A stretch of 64,000 bases of DNA. Source: UBA668 sp043721915 (lineage in GTDB: Bacteria; Actinomycetota; Acidimicrobiia; Acidimicrobiales; Ilumatobacteraceae). The stretch is from assembly GCA_043721915.1 (NCBI GenBank), contig JAYSPV010000005.1:1-64000 (forward strand), written 5' to 3'. The notes beneath the pieces were generated by a model. It made no database searches, was not told the DNA's origin, and worked only from the letters and a program-made list of their open reading frames with translations. The position numbers and the translations under genes were made by a program. This document shows positions 52,621-61,555 of the stretch, piece after piece; the first letter of the stretch is position 1; each line of letters starts with the position of its first letter.

Positions 52621-53213
52621 TGCGCACCTCCCAACTCATCTCGAAGACGAATCATCCCGTCTCGGATCCGGCTCTTCACCGTGCCCTCGGCAACGTCGAG
52701 CAACACGGCGACCTCCCGATACGTGTGCCCACCGAAGTAGGCGAGTTCCACTGCTTCGCGCTGCAGATCCGAGAGCTGCGCCAACGCTCGCCGAACTCGA
52801 ACCTGCTCCATTGACGATTCCACCTCGGCCGCGACCACATCGTGCTCGCGGACTGCGTGGTTGGCGTCGCGATCCTGGCGGACACGGTGTGCCTGCTCGC
52901 TACGGACGCGGTCGATGGCCCTGCGGTGGGCGAGCGTGGCCGCCCAGGTTCGGGCCGAACCCTTGGTGCCGTCGAATCGCGCGGCGAGGCGCCACAGCTC
53001 GACGAAGACCTCCTGCGCAACCTCCTCGGCTTGCGCAGGGTCGCGCACCACCTTGAGCACGACGCCGTAGACGAGCGGCGACAGCTGGTCGTACAGCTCA
53101 CCGAACGTGGACTGGTCACCCCGGCCTGCTCGGCGCAGCAACGAGCCACATGGATCCTCGACGTCCACGTCGGCATCGGCCGGGCGCGAACGAATCGCCC
53201 TCAGGACGCCCAT
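52617..53213 (-). CDS. sigK: ECF sigma factor, SigK-like
   Basis: This 198-residue protein has sigma region 2 (TFGELYDQLSPLVYGVVLKV, PAQAEEVAQEVFVELW, SARTWAATLAHRRAIDRVRS) and region 4 (LSDLQREAVELAYFGGHTYR, EVAVLLDVAEGTVKSRIRDG). The start at 53213 is chosen over 53270 because AAGGG lies upstream and because the upstream SigK-like promoter (-10 at 53259-53264) would otherwise fall inside the gene. It forms a pair with the downstream RskA gene. Confidence 0.86.
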   Translation of the reverse strand: MGVLRAIRSRPADADVDVEDPCGSLLRRAGRGDQSTFGELYDQLSPLVYGVVLKVVRDPAQAEEVAQEVFVELWRLAARFDGTKGSARTWAATLAHRRAIDRVRSEQAHRVRQDRDANHAVREHDVVAAEVESSMEQVRVRRALAQLSDLQREAVELAYFGGHTYREVAVLLDVAEGTVKSRIRDGMIRLRDELGGAQ

Positions 53214-53258
53214 GGCAACACCCTTCGCGGGCGGCCGAATCGTGTCGACATGCACTCC

Positions 53259-53285
53259 ATTCGACACCACACCCGATCCGGATGG
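53259..53285 (-). promoter_or_regulatory. SigK-like promoter upstream of sigK
   Basis: On the minus strand CCATCC (53285-53280) and TCGAAT (53264-53259) are separated by 15 nt. Mycobacterial SigK promoters are described as CCATCC and CCGAAT with 16-17 nt between them. Position, 45 nt before the sigK ATG, suits an autoregulatory promoter. The match is by eye and one base from the known -10. Confidence 0.5.
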
Positions 53286-53320
53286 GTGGATTCTCGATCG
53301 CGGCCGAACGAACTGTCGCG

Positions 53321-54109
53321 TCAGTGCTGGTGCGGAACGTGCCCCGCCTCGCGATGCACGTGATGGGTCTCGGTGACCACCAGCCGATCGCCGAGGCGGG
53401 TGAGGCCGACGCCGAAGGTCTCGAGCAGGTGATCCGGTGTGAGCACGTCGTGCGGTGGACCCTCCGCGATCACTCGGCCGGCGAGCAACAGCGCGCGGTC
53501 ACAGACCAGCGCCTCCCCGATGTCATGGGTGGCGGTGATCAGCGTCGCGCCACGATCGCGTTCCGACTGCATCGCAGCCAGGAACGCCTCGCGGCCCGCG
53601 GCATCGAGACCGGCCGTGGGCTCGTCGAGCACCAGCAGTTGTGCTTCGCGAGCCAGCACCTGCGCAAGGTACACACGCTGTTGCTGACCGCCCGAGAGGT
53701 CGCGCAGCGGCCGCAGCGCCAGGCTCGTGACACCCATCCGTTCCATGGATTCGTGCACCAGGCGCTCGTCCTCGGCACTCGCCCGGGCGAACCGGCCGCG
53801 ATGATCGAAGCGGGCCATCCGCACGACATCGATCGAGCGCAGCGGCAGGACGAAACCGCTGGCGTGGAACTGGCCCAGGTAGGCAAGGCCGCCGTGATGC
53901 ACACCTGGCGGGTTGCCGAGCACCGTCAGTTCACCGGCCACGGGTGCGAGCAGTCCAGCGATCGTGCGCAGCAGCGTGCTCTTGCCCGAACCGTTGGAGC
54001 CCACCAGCGCAAGCGACGACCCGGCCGCCACCGACACATCGATGCCCGTGACGACGGCGCGTGAGTGGTACCCGACGGCCAGCGCCCGGGCCAGGAGCGG
54101 CGCGCTCAC
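53321..54109 (-). CDS. znuC: Metal ABC transporter ATP-binding protein
   Basis: This 262-residue ABC ATPase has Walker A GSNGSGKST at 37-45, signature DLSGGQQQRVYLAQVLA and Walker B LLVLDEPTAGLD. It belongs to the metal (ZnuC/TroB) subgroup by its position in a znuA-znuB-znuC-type operon. The GTG at 54109 overlaps the znuB stop by GTGA. The last 16 residues contain six His (HHVHREAGHVPHQH), an unusual tail that could bind metal. Confidence 0.88.
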   Translation of the reverse strand: MSAPLLARALAVGYHSRAVVTGIDVSVAAGSSLALVGSNGSGKSTLLRTIAGLLAPVAGELTVLGNPPGVHHGGLAYLGQFHASGFVLPLRSIDVVRMARFDHRGRFARASAEDERLVHESMERMGVTSLALRPLRDLSGGQQQRVYLAQVLAREAQLLVLDEPTAGLDAAGREAFLAAMQSERDRGATLITATHDIGEALVCDRALLLAGRVIAEGPPHDVLTPDHLLETFGVGLTRLGDRLVVTETHHVHREAGHVPHQH

Positions 54110-54975
54110 GAGGCGGCCACTGCATCGAGCGGCGCGATGGTTGCGCGGCGAGCGACGAGTGCATCGCTCACGGCCGTCACGGTGAACACGACGAAGAAGA
54201 TGGCCACCGCTGTCAGCACCACCGACGCGCCGGCCGCGTAGCTGAAGTGGTACGAAGCGAGCAGCCCGATGTAGGTGGACAGGGCACCGGTGCCCGCCGC
54301 GATGAGCATCATCGCCCCGACTCGACGGGCCAGCAACGCACCGACCCCGGCCGGCGCCAACAGCATGCCGAACACGAGCAGCGTGCCGACCGTCTGGAAC
54401 GACACGATGACCGTCGCGGCGATGAGCAGGAGCATCAGGTTGTGGTGCAGCCGGGCAGAGAAGCCCATCACCTGTGCGAGATCGGGGTCGAAGCACAACA
54501 GCAGGAACGGACGGGCGAACACCGCTCCGGCGATGAGCACCACCGCAGTCGCGACCGCCTGGATCGCGAGGTCGCGCGACGAGATGCCGAGCAATTCCCC
54601 GAAGAGGATCTTGACCAGGTCACCGGTGAATGACGTCGAACTGGACACCATCACCACGCCCAGGGCGAGGAGCCCGACGAACAGCAACCCGATGGCGGTG
54701 TCGGAGGAGAGCCGCGAGCGCGCTGTGATCAGCCCGACGCCGCCGATCATCGCACCGGCGCCGACAGTTGCACCGAGCATCGGCGGGAGCCCGAGCAGCA
54801 TTGCCCCGGCCACGCCGGGGAGCACACCGTGCGCCAGAGCGTCACCGATGAACGCCAGCCCGCGCAACACCACGTACGTGCCGACGACTGCGCACGCCAC
54901 CGACACGAGTACGCCGGCGAGCAGTGCCCGCTGGAGGAAGGCGTTGTCGAGGAACGGCTCGACCGCCCAGTTCAT
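54106..54975 (-). CDS. znuB: Metal ABC transporter permease
   Basis: This 289-residue protein has about eight transmembrane helices and the ABC-3 family pattern: NAFLQRALLAGVLVSVACAV, then VLRGLAFIGDALAHGVLPGV, and GTLLVFGMLLAPAGVGALLA. It moves zinc or manganese across the membrane together with ZnuC. The ATG at 54975 lies 19 nt after the znuA stop. It overlaps znuC by 4 nt. Confidence 0.88.
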   Translation of the reverse strand: MNWAVEPFLDNAFLQRALLAGVLVSVACAVVGTYVVLRGLAFIGDALAHGVLPGVAGAMLLGLPPMLGATVGAGAMIGGVGLITARSRLSSDTAIGLLFVGLLALGVVMVSSSTSFTGDLVKILFGELLGISSRDLAIQAVATAVVLIAGAVFARPFLLLCFDPDLAQVMGFSARLHHNLMLLLIAATVIVSFQTVGTLLVFGMLLAPAGVGALLARRVGAMMLIAAGTGALSTYIGLLASYHFSYAAGASVVLTAVAIFFVVFTVTAVSDALVARRATIAPLDAVAAS

Positions 54976-54994
54976 CGTGACATCCGCATGAACA

Positions 54995-55906
54995 TTATGG
55001 CCGGAGGGCGGCAGCGACGGTGTTCGCGATGCTGAGCATGAACCCACGATACGTGCCGTCGTCAGGAAGGTTGTGCGTCCCCAACTCGACCACCTCAGCG
55101 CCGGTCTCGTCAGCGATAGCCACGACAACGCTCGGGGAGGTGCCGAGCTCGGTGAAGATCACCCGGACACCGCTCGCCTCGATCGCCGACTTGAGATCTG
55201 CGAGCTCGCCGGCCGACGCCTCGGCCTGGGAGGAGAGCGACGGCACCACCGCTCCGACCAGGGTGAAGCCGTACTGATCGGCGAAGTAGCCCAGTGACTC
55301 GTGCCCAGTGACCAGCTTGCGGTCGTCTTCGGCCACTACTGAGAGCACGTCGGAAACCTCGGCATCGAGTGCCTCAAGATCGGCGCGGACCGTGTCGCCA
55401 CGCGCACCGACGTCGATTCCTGCTGCGGCGAGGGCAGGCACCAACGCGTCGACCACGGCCTCCATCACCACAGGGCTCATCCACAGGTGAGGATCATCGC
55501 TGCCCACGCCACCCTCTGATGTCTCACCTTCGCCGACCGTGCGCACATCGATGTGGTCACCGGCGAAGAACACGTCCACGCCGTCGTCGGCCGCCTCGGA
55601 CAACGCGCCCGCCAGCGACTCCTCGAGCTCGAGTCCGTTGGCCACGACCAGGTCGGCCGACGACAGTGCGGCGATGTCCTTGGCCGACGGTTCCCAGTCG
55701 TGCGGATCGATCCCGTCGGGGATCAGCACCTTCACCGTGGCGGCGTCGCCCACCACGTCTCGCACCACGGCGCCGAGCACCGAGTAGGTGACCACGACGG
55801 TCTTCGTGCCATCGGGAGCCGCGCCATCATCGCCGCAGGCAACCAGCGGCAACGAGGCGGCGATGACGAGTACGGCAATCGCCCGGCTGTTGGGAATGAG
55901 AAGCAT
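54995..55906 (-). CDS. znuA: Metal-binding lipoprotein of the ABC importer
   Basis: This 303-residue lipoprotein (lipobox PLVAC) is a cluster A-I metal-binding protein. Probable ligands are His in DGIDPHDWEPS, His in DDPHLWMSP, His in VTGHESLGYFA and an acidic residue in FTELGTSPSV. No His-rich loop typical of zinc-specific ZnuA is seen, so manganese is also possible. The ATG at 55906 is chosen by the signal peptide. It is the first gene of the operon, with a perfect palindrome 35 nt upstream. Confidence 0.87.
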   Translation of the reverse strand: MLLIPNSRAIAVLVIAASLPLVACGDDGAAPDGTKTVVVTYSVLGAVVRDVVGDAATVKVLIPDGIDPHDWEPSAKDIAALSSADLVVANGLELEESLAGALSEAADDGVDVFFAGDHIDVRTVGEGETSEGGVGSDDPHLWMSPVVMEAVVDALVPALAAAGIDVGARGDTVRADLEALDAEVSDVLSVVAEDDRKLVTGHESLGYFADQYGFTLVGAVVPSLSSQAEASAGELADLKSAIEASGVRVIFTELGTSPSVVVAIADETGAEVVELGTHNLPDDGTYRGFMLSIANTVAAALRP

Positions 55907-55940
55907 TCCAACATCATACACAGAATGGGAGTCGTTCCGA

Positions 55941-55953
55941 TTACGAGTCGTAA
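55941..55953. promoter_or_regulatory. Palindromic operator candidate upstream of znuA
   Basis: TTACGAGTCGTAA is a perfect 13-nt palindrome (6-bp arms, one central base), 35 nt upstream of the znuA ATG. Just beside it, 55922-55942 holds a second imperfect palindrome (AATGGGA ... TTCCGATT). Metal-importer operons are usually repressed from such sites. The regulator (Zur-, MntR- or IdeR-like) is not encoded here. Confidence 0.45.
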
Positions 55954-56102
55954 CCGCAACCGCAACGAGGCACACCACCGTTCGTGTCGCGTCCGCGACG
56001 ACCAGAAAGGGCGCTCAGACACGCGACACGGACTGCCGTGACCGCAACCTTGGCGACGGCCGAGCCGATTCGACGCTGCTGTCGTGGGGATATCGTGGGC
56101 AC

Positions 56103-56627
56103 ATGTCCGCTACACGAGGTCTCGGGCGCGCAGCCGCAAAGGTGCGCGCGTCGATGGATCTGGCCTCCGCAACGGCGAGGGCCGCAGTGTTCGCGCGAAC
56201 CCTGAAGGCCGAGTACGAGGCCGGCAAGGCCGAGACAGCAGCCACCGGATCACCCGCTGGCGACACCGATCAGGCCGATGCCGAGGCCGTGGCCGATGTC
56301 ATCCGGGGTGTGGATTGGGCCAAGGTTCGCTCGGCAACCGGGGAGAAGGGCGCCGAAGCCGCTCAGGCGATGAAGTCGATGGCTGCCGAGGTGGATTGGG
56401 CCAAGGTGCAACCAGTCGCAGCCAAGGTCTCCAGCGCGCTCATCGCGGCGGTTGCCAGCGGCCAACTGGGCATCGGCGGCCGCCTCGCCGCGCCGGTGGC
56501 GCGGGCGATCATGAACGATCGGAACCTTGCACAGCGCGTGAGCGCACGCCTCGCAGCTGACCCCGAGCCGCTCCCCGACTTCCGTCCTGCCATCCGTGGC
56601 GCGATCGACACCACCGCCCACGAGTAA
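56103..56627 (+). CDS. Ala-rich hypothetical protein
   Basis: This 174-residue protein has a helical, Ala-rich sequence. It holds two matching units: DWAKVRSATGEKGAEAAQAM near 80 and DWAKVQPVAAKVSSALIAAV near 105. The C-terminus continues as an amphipathic stretch (LAAPVARAIMNDRNLAQRVS). No signal peptide or membrane helix is clear. The ATG at 56103 is preferred to an upstream open frame that carries no recognisable sequence. Not recognised. Confidence 0.65.
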   Translation: MSATRGLGRAAAKVRASMDLASATARAAVFARTLKAEYEAGKAETAATGSPAGDTDQADAEAVADVIRGVDWAKVRSATGEKGAEAAQAMKSMAAEVDWAKVQPVAAKVSSALIAAVASGQLGIGGRLAAPVARAIMNDRNLAQRVSARLAADPEPLPDFRPAIRGAIDTTAHE

Positions 56628-56656
56628 CGGCCACCGCGATCCGGCAACTCGTGCGA

Positions 56657-57880
56657 TCAGAAGACGAAGTCCTTGGGGATCACGACGATGCCGCGATCGC
56701 TGATCGTGAACCGGGCGGCATCGCCCGCAGCGTCGAAGCCGACGCGGGCACCCGAAGGGATGTGCACGTTCTTGTCGACGATGCAGCGGTTGATGCGCGC
56801 ACCGGGGCCGATGGTGACACCCGGGAACAGCAGGCTGTCGGTGACGTGCGCATCATGATGCACGCGCACTCCCGAGGAGGCGATCGAGCGCTCGACATGC
56901 GCACCGGAGACGATCGAACCCGCGCACAGCAGGCTGCCGTCGACGTACGACGGCTCGCCGCCCGCGCCACGCGAGATCTTCGCCGGCGGCAACGGCTGGT
57001 GGCTGGTGTACACCGGCCACTCATCGTTGTAGAGGTTGAACACCGGCACAGGTGACAGCAGATCCATGTTGGCGTCGTAGTACGAATCCAAGGTGCCGAC
57101 GTCGCGCCAGTAGCCCTTCTCGCGGTCGTCCTGGCCCGGGACGATGTTCGTCGAGAAGTCGTACACGTGGGCCACGCCCTGCGCGGTGAGCGCGGGGATG
57201 ATGTGGCCGCCGAGGTCGGTGTGCTGATCGTCCTCGCCCGCGGGTGACACGATGTCGATCAGGGTCTTGGTGTCGAACACGTAGTTGCCCATGCTCGCCA
57301 GGCACTGCGACGCGTCGCCGATGATCGTTGGGGGGTTCGGCGACTTCTCGTGAAAGGCCACGATCTTGCCGGCCTCGTCGGCCTCGATCACACCGAACGA
57401 CTTCGCCTCCTCGTAACCGACCGGGATGGCCGCAACCGTGACGCCCGCACCGGACGCGAGGTGCTGCTCGACCATCTGGCCAACATCCATGCGGTAGATG
57501 TGGTCGGCGCCGAACACGCACACGACGTCGGGCATCTCGTCGGTGATCAGGTTGAGGTTCTGGTAGATGGCGTCGGCCGAACCAGCGAACCAGTGCGGCC
57601 CGCGGCGCATCTGGGCGGGCACGGGCGTGACGTAGTTACCCAGCAGGCCGCTGAAGCGCCATGTCTGGCTGATGTGACGGTCGAGGCTGTGGCTCTTGTA
57701 CTGGGTGAGGACGACGATCTTCAGGTACCGCGAGTTGGCGAAGTTCGAGAGCGCGAAGTCGATGATGCGATAGCTGCCACCGAACGGGACAGCCGGTTTC
57801 GCGCGATCCTCCGTGAGCGGCAGCATGCGCTTGCCCTCTCCGCCGGCGAGGACGATGACGAGCACCTTGGGTTCGGCCAT
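56657..57880 (-). CDS. glgC: Glucose-1-phosphate adenylyltransferase
   Basis: This 407-residue enzyme makes ADP-glucose for glycogen synthesis. It has the pyrophosphorylase motif VLAGGEGKRMLPLTEDRAKP, the glucose-1-phosphate region FGADHIYRMDV, the activator/substrate motif VAAIPVGYEEAKSFGVIE and a C-terminal left-handed beta-helix (SGAHVERSIASSGVRVHHDA). The full length matches bacterial GlgC. It diverges from glgA with 57 nt between the start codons. Confidence 0.95.
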   Translation of the reverse strand: MAEPKVLVIVLAGGEGKRMLPLTEDRAKPAVPFGGSYRIIDFALSNFANSRYLKIVVLTQYKSHSLDRHISQTWRFSGLLGNYVTPVPAQMRRGPHWFAGSADAIYQNLNLITDEMPDVVCVFGADHIYRMDVGQMVEQHLASGAGVTVAAIPVGYEEAKSFGVIEADEAGKIVAFHEKSPNPPTIIGDASQCLASMGNYVFDTKTLIDIVSPAGEDDQHTDLGGHIIPALTAQGVAHVYDFSTNIVPGQDDREKGYWRDVGTLDSYYDANMDLLSPVPVFNLYNDEWPVYTSHQPLPPAKISRGAGGEPSYVDGSLLCAGSIVSGAHVERSIASSGVRVHHDAHVTDSLLFPGVTIGPGARINRCIVDKNVHIPSGARVGFDAAGDAARFTISDRGIVVIPKDFVF

Positions 57881-57937
57881 GTGCGGAATGTACCGCGTCG
57901 CTGCGGGGTACAGGACGATCAGTTACGGTCATTCTTC

Positions 57938-59386
57938 GTGAAGGTGCTGTTCGTCACCCCCGAGTGCTACCCGTTGGTGAAGACGGGCGGCCTCGCCGAC
58001 GTGGCCGGTGCTCTGCCGTCTGCGCTCGCCGGCTTCGGGGTCGATGCACGGGTGGTGCTGCCCGCATACCCCGGTGTGCGCGAGCAGCTGCTCGGCACTC
58101 GCAAGGAGGCAAACCTGCCGAAGCTTTTCGGCGGCAGCGGTGCGCTCGTCAGTGGCAGCACCACCGACGGCCTGCCCGTGTGGTTGATCGAGGCCCCACA
58201 TCTGTTCGATCGCAAGGGCGGCCCGTACCTCGGGCCCGATGGGCACGACTGGCCCGACAACCATCTGCGTTTCGGCGCCCTGAGCTGGGTCGGCGCCCAG
58301 ATCGCACTCGGAAAGATCGCAGGCTGGCAGCCCGAGCTCGTGCACCTGCACGACTGGCAGGCTGCCCTCACGGCCGCGTACCTGCACTACGCCCGGCCAA
58401 CCGCACCGGCTCCCGCCTCGCTGCTCACGATCCACAACCTCGCCTTCCAAGGCCTGTTCCCGGCGGACCGGTTGGCGTCGCTCGGCCTGCCGCCTGCAGC
58501 GATGGAGGTCGACGGGATCGAGTACTGGGGCAATCTCAGCTTCCTGAAGGCGGGGGTGCAGTGGGCCGATGCAGTCAGCACGGTCAGCCCCACCTACGCA
58601 CGCGAGGTGCTGACTCCCGAGCAGGGATTGGGCTTCGATGGCGTGCTGCGCGCCCGGCCCGACCGCCTGATCGGCATCGCCAACGGCATCGACGACGCAC
58701 TCTGGAACCCCGCCGCCGACCCGGAGCTGATCTCTCCGTACTCGGCTCGACGGCTGCCGGCGAAGGCCGCGAACAAGACCGCGCTGCAGGTGGAACTGGG
58801 CCTCCACGTGCGCGTCGATGCTCCCCTGTTCTGCGTGGTCAGCCGGCTCACCACCCAGAAGGGCCTCGACCTGCTGCTGGCCGCGCTCCCCCGCCTCCTC
58901 GCTCGCGGCGCACAGCTCGCCGTACTGGGCAGTGGCGACCGTGCGCTGGAGGACGGCTTCCGTCGTGCCGCCGAAACCCATCCGGGCCAGGTGGCCGTGC
59001 AGATCGGCTACGACGAGGGGCTCTCGCATCGCTTCCAGGCCGGCGCCGACGCAATCGTCGTCCCGTCGCGGTTCGAGCCGTGCGGTCTCACCCAGTTGTA
59101 CGGCCTGCGCTACGGCACGCTGCCCGTCGTCGCCCGAGTGGGCGGTCTGGCCGACACGGTGATCGACGCCAACGAGGCCGCACTACGCGACGGCGTGGCG
59201 ACCGGCTTCCAGTTCAGCCCGGTGGAGGCCGACACGCTCGCGGTCGCGATCGAGCGCGCCTGCGAGCTGTTCGCCGACACGCTTGCCTGGCAGCGAGTGG
59301 TCAAGCGGGCGATGACCCGCGACGTCGGCTGGTCCGTCGCCGCCGGCGCCTACCACGCGCTGTACCGGCACCTCATCGCCCACTGA
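57938..59386 (+). CDS. glgA: Glycogen synthase
   Basis: This 482-residue GT5 glycosyltransferase extends alpha-1,4-glucan chains from ADP-glucose. The N-terminal KTGGLADVAGALP motif binds ADP-glucose. The C-terminal part has VSRLTTQKGLDLLLAALPRL and PSRFEPCGLTQLYGLRYGTL, with the catalytic Glu. A GTG at 57938 is the start. The reading frame continues upstream antisense to glgC and was cut there. It pairs functionally with the divergent glgC. Confidence 0.95.
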   Translation: MKVLFVTPECYPLVKTGGLADVAGALPSALAGFGVDARVVLPAYPGVREQLLGTRKEANLPKLFGGSGALVSGSTTDGLPVWLIEAPHLFDRKGGPYLGPDGHDWPDNHLRFGALSWVGAQIALGKIAGWQPELVHLHDWQAALTAAYLHYARPTAPAPASLLTIHNLAFQGLFPADRLASLGLPPAAMEVDGIEYWGNLSFLKAGVQWADAVSTVSPTYAREVLTPEQGLGFDGVLRARPDRLIGIANGIDDALWNPAADPELISPYSARRLPAKAANKTALQVELGLHVRVDAPLFCVVSRLTTQKGLDLLLAALPRLLARGAQLAVLGSGDRALEDGFRRAAETHPGQVAVQIGYDEGLSHRFQAGADAIVVPSRFEPCGLTQLYGLRYGTLPVVARVGGLADTVIDANEAALRDGVATGFQFSPVEADTLAVAIERACELFADTLAWQRVVKRAMTRDVGWSVAAGAYHALYRHLIAH

Positions 59387-59425
59387 GCGGCAGCACCTCC
59401 CGGTGTGCGCGGTATGGGCCGGCGG

Positions 59426-59797
59426 TCACTCGTCGCCGGAGAAGGCGGACGCGATGTCGAGGAGGGCGAACCGCGCTTGCGTGCCATGCTCGCCGTCGAC
59501 ACGCGTGTGACCGAAGAAGAGCATCGGGCCGTTGGTGGCCGTCACGATGTGCTGCCCCTCCGCTTCGAACTCGTCGGTCAACTGCTGCGCGACGTCTCGG
59601 TGGGCGCTCCAGCTGTCGAACACGTACACACTGGCGCGCAGATTCGGGTCCTCGCCGCGGTAGCCGACGCCGGCGAGCGCACCGACTTCATCCACCGGCA
59701 GCTCGGGCTCGCCTTCCTCCAGCGCGACCCGGGTGCGCCCAGGGTCCATCAGGCCGCGCAGGCGACTCAGTTGCCGGGTGACGAGTTCTTCACTCAC
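59426..59797 (-). CDS. Small protein next to the DUF4157 gene (possible partner)
   Basis: This 123-residue soluble protein has no signal peptide. Its N-terminus is helical (MSEELVTRQLSRLRGLMDP), followed by an alpha/beta pattern (DPNLRASVYVFDSWSAHRDV, then AQQLTDEFEAEG) and an NGPMLFFGHTRVDGEHGTQA segment. Not recognised. It starts 39 nt after the DUF4157 stop on the same strand, so it is probably cotranscribed. A cognate inhibitor, adaptor or chaperone role is a guess from position. Confidence 0.65.
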   Translation of the reverse strand: MSEELVTRQLSRLRGLMDPGRTRVALEEGEPELPVDEVGALAGVGYRGEDPNLRASVYVFDSWSAHRDVAQQLTDEFEAEGQHIVTATNGPMLFFGHTRVDGEHGTQARFALLDIASAFSGDE

Positions 59798-59836
59798 TGT
59801 GCTGCTCCATGGGGTCGATGAACAGAATTCGAGCGA

Positions 59837-61555
59837 TCACAACGCCGCGACCTTGTCGCCGTCGAGGTCGTCGTTCACGCACTGCAGGGCCTTCGCCCAC
59901 GCACCAGCCTTCAGCTGAACGACCAGGGCGTTCCATATCTGCGCGGCGAGTTCGGGCGAGTCGTTCTTCGTGTCCGTGCGGTACTTGACGAACTCGGTCT
60001 TCAGCGCGTCGATGTTGCCGCCGAAGTAGCTGCTGGCAACGACGTCCTTGGTGACCTTCCCGGCCAGCGCCACGATCAGTTCGTGGTTGCTGCCGTAGTT
60101 GGTGCGCACGATGCCGACATCGGCGCAGATGATGCGGGTGAAGTACTCGGTCATGCCTTCGTTGACGTTGAAGCCGAGGGTGCTGAGCACTGCGTCGCTC
60201 GAGTACTTGTGCATGCCCTCGTGGATCACCGTGCCGGCGTTACCACTATTGCGTTCCACCCAGATGCGGCCGGCGCTGTCGACGAACCCGTTGATCGCGT
60301 CCTTCTTCGGCGTCGGGCTGGCCCGGAACCATGTCTGCTCGCCGTAGTGCGCCACGCCAGCGCGGTCCCAGTCGGCGGCCGCCACGATGCCGATCTGGCC
60401 CTCGACCTTCTTGCCGGCCATCACCGCGTCGGCGACGTACGTTCCCATCTTGTCGCGGATCAGCTCGTCGGCCTTGGTGGGCGCTGTGTGCTCTGCGCCC
60501 CCCTCGCCGAGTTCGGGGGTGGTGTTCGGCTGATGCATGCCGATCTGCGTCATGAACGTCAGGTAAGCGTCCGGGCCCAGGGCACCTTCGGCCTGGGTCA
60601 TGATTGCGTCGTCCGACCAAACGGCCTTCTTCTGCTCGCCGGTGGCGACGGCGATCGCCGGCTGCAGATCGGCCAGCGTGAACGACGACCAATACTTGAT
60701 GGCCAACGCGAGCAGCGACTTCAAGGGCGCCGCAACCGCCAGGCTCGCCTCGACGAAGTCTTTGGCACCGATCTTGCCGGCAACCGTCTTCATCAGACCG
60801 TCGTCGAGGATCGTCGCCTCCCACTTGGCCTTGTCGATCATGGCCAGGCCCTCCTGGCGCACCTCTTCTCGCGACTTGATGTGGAAGAACACCATCACGT
60901 CGTCGAAGAAGCTGCGCTGCACGGTGGCCCCGTCGAACGACCGCCGCACCGTTGGGCAGCTGGAGCAGGTGCAGCCCTTGTCGTGCGAGCCCATGGAGCG
61001 GTGCGCAGCACCGCCCTGCTGCAACGTGTGGGTGAGCTCGTGGGCGAGAAGGTGGGTGCCCTCGTTCCCTGCGGGCACCCGCCCCTGGAAGAACACGTCG
61101 GCGCCGACAGTGAAGGCGGACGCACCGATGGAGCGACTGAGCTTCGTGGCCTCGCTGCCCTCGTGAATGCGGACGGCACCGAAGTCGGCGCCCATCGCGG
61201 ATTCCAGCGGCGCACGCACCGACGGCGCCAGCGGGCTGCCGCCGCCGCGCATCGACTGGATACGCGATTCGGTAGCGGCGTCGAGTTCGCCACCCTCTGG
61301 GCCGACGGACATCGCCGGGTCGGGTCGGCGAGCAACCTGTGGCGCACCGCTGAGCGCTGCGGTGCCACCGAGCCGCGCGACGACCTCGGCTGCAACCCGG
61401 TCGGCCTCGATCTCGTACGCGTCGTCATGCGCGCCGACGGCCATCTTCGCCTGCACACGCACTGCTCCGGCTGCCGGCGCGGCCCGCTCGTGCGCGGGCG
61501 CCTGCTCGCGGACGGCATCGCGGATTCTTCCGCCCGCGTCGTCCTGCGCTGCCAT
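59837..61555 (-). CDS. DUF4157 (eCIS-core) protein with C-terminal zincin-like domain
   Basis: This 572-residue protein has no signal peptide. It has a DUF4157 domain at about 90-190, with the family YEIEADRVAAEVV motif near 47-59 and the zincin HELTHTLQQ at 172-180. A short Cys-rich motif (CTCSSC, 195-200) and VQRS follow. The C-terminal half ends in a second HExxH motif (VIHEGMHKYSSDAV, H445 and H449) with NEGMTEYF 17-19 residues later (E466), a gluzincin-like pattern. DUF4157 is known as the N-terminal domain of toxins and cargo of extracellular contractile injection systems. No injection-system genes are in the window, so it is an orphan here. Confidence 0.82.
   Translation of the reverse strand: MAAQDDAGGRIRDAVREQAPAHERAAPAAGAVRVQAKMAVGAHDDAYEIEADRVAAEVVARLGGTAALSGAPQVARRPDPAMSVGPEGGELDAATESRIQSMRGGGSPLAPSVRAPLESAMGADFGAVRIHEGSEATKLSRSIGASAFTVGADVFFQGRVPAGNEGTHLLAHELTHTLQQGGAAHRSMGSHDKGCTCSSCPTVRRSFDGATVQRSFFDDVMVFFHIKSREEVRQEGLAMIDKAKWEATILDDGLMKTVAGKIGAKDFVEASLAVAAPLKSLLALAIKYWSSFTLADLQPAIAVATGEQKKAVWSDDAIMTQAEGALGPDAYLTFMTQIGMHQPNTTPELGEGGAEHTAPTKADELIRDKMGTYVADAVMAGKKVEGQIGIVAAADWDRAGVAHYGEQTWFRASPTPKKDAINGFVDSAGRIWVERNSGNAGTVIHEGMHKYSSDAVLSTLGFNVNEGMTEYFTRIICADVGIVRTNYGSNHELIVALAGKVTKDVVASSYFGGNIDALKTEFVKYRTDTKNDSPELAAQIWNALVVQLKAGAWAKALQCVNDDLDGDKVAAL

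Noticed and set aside
57720..57750. A third copy of the palindromic repeat (CGAGTTGGCG is present)
   Set aside because: Only the first 10 nt match; the sequence lies inside glgC and the hairpin arms are missing.
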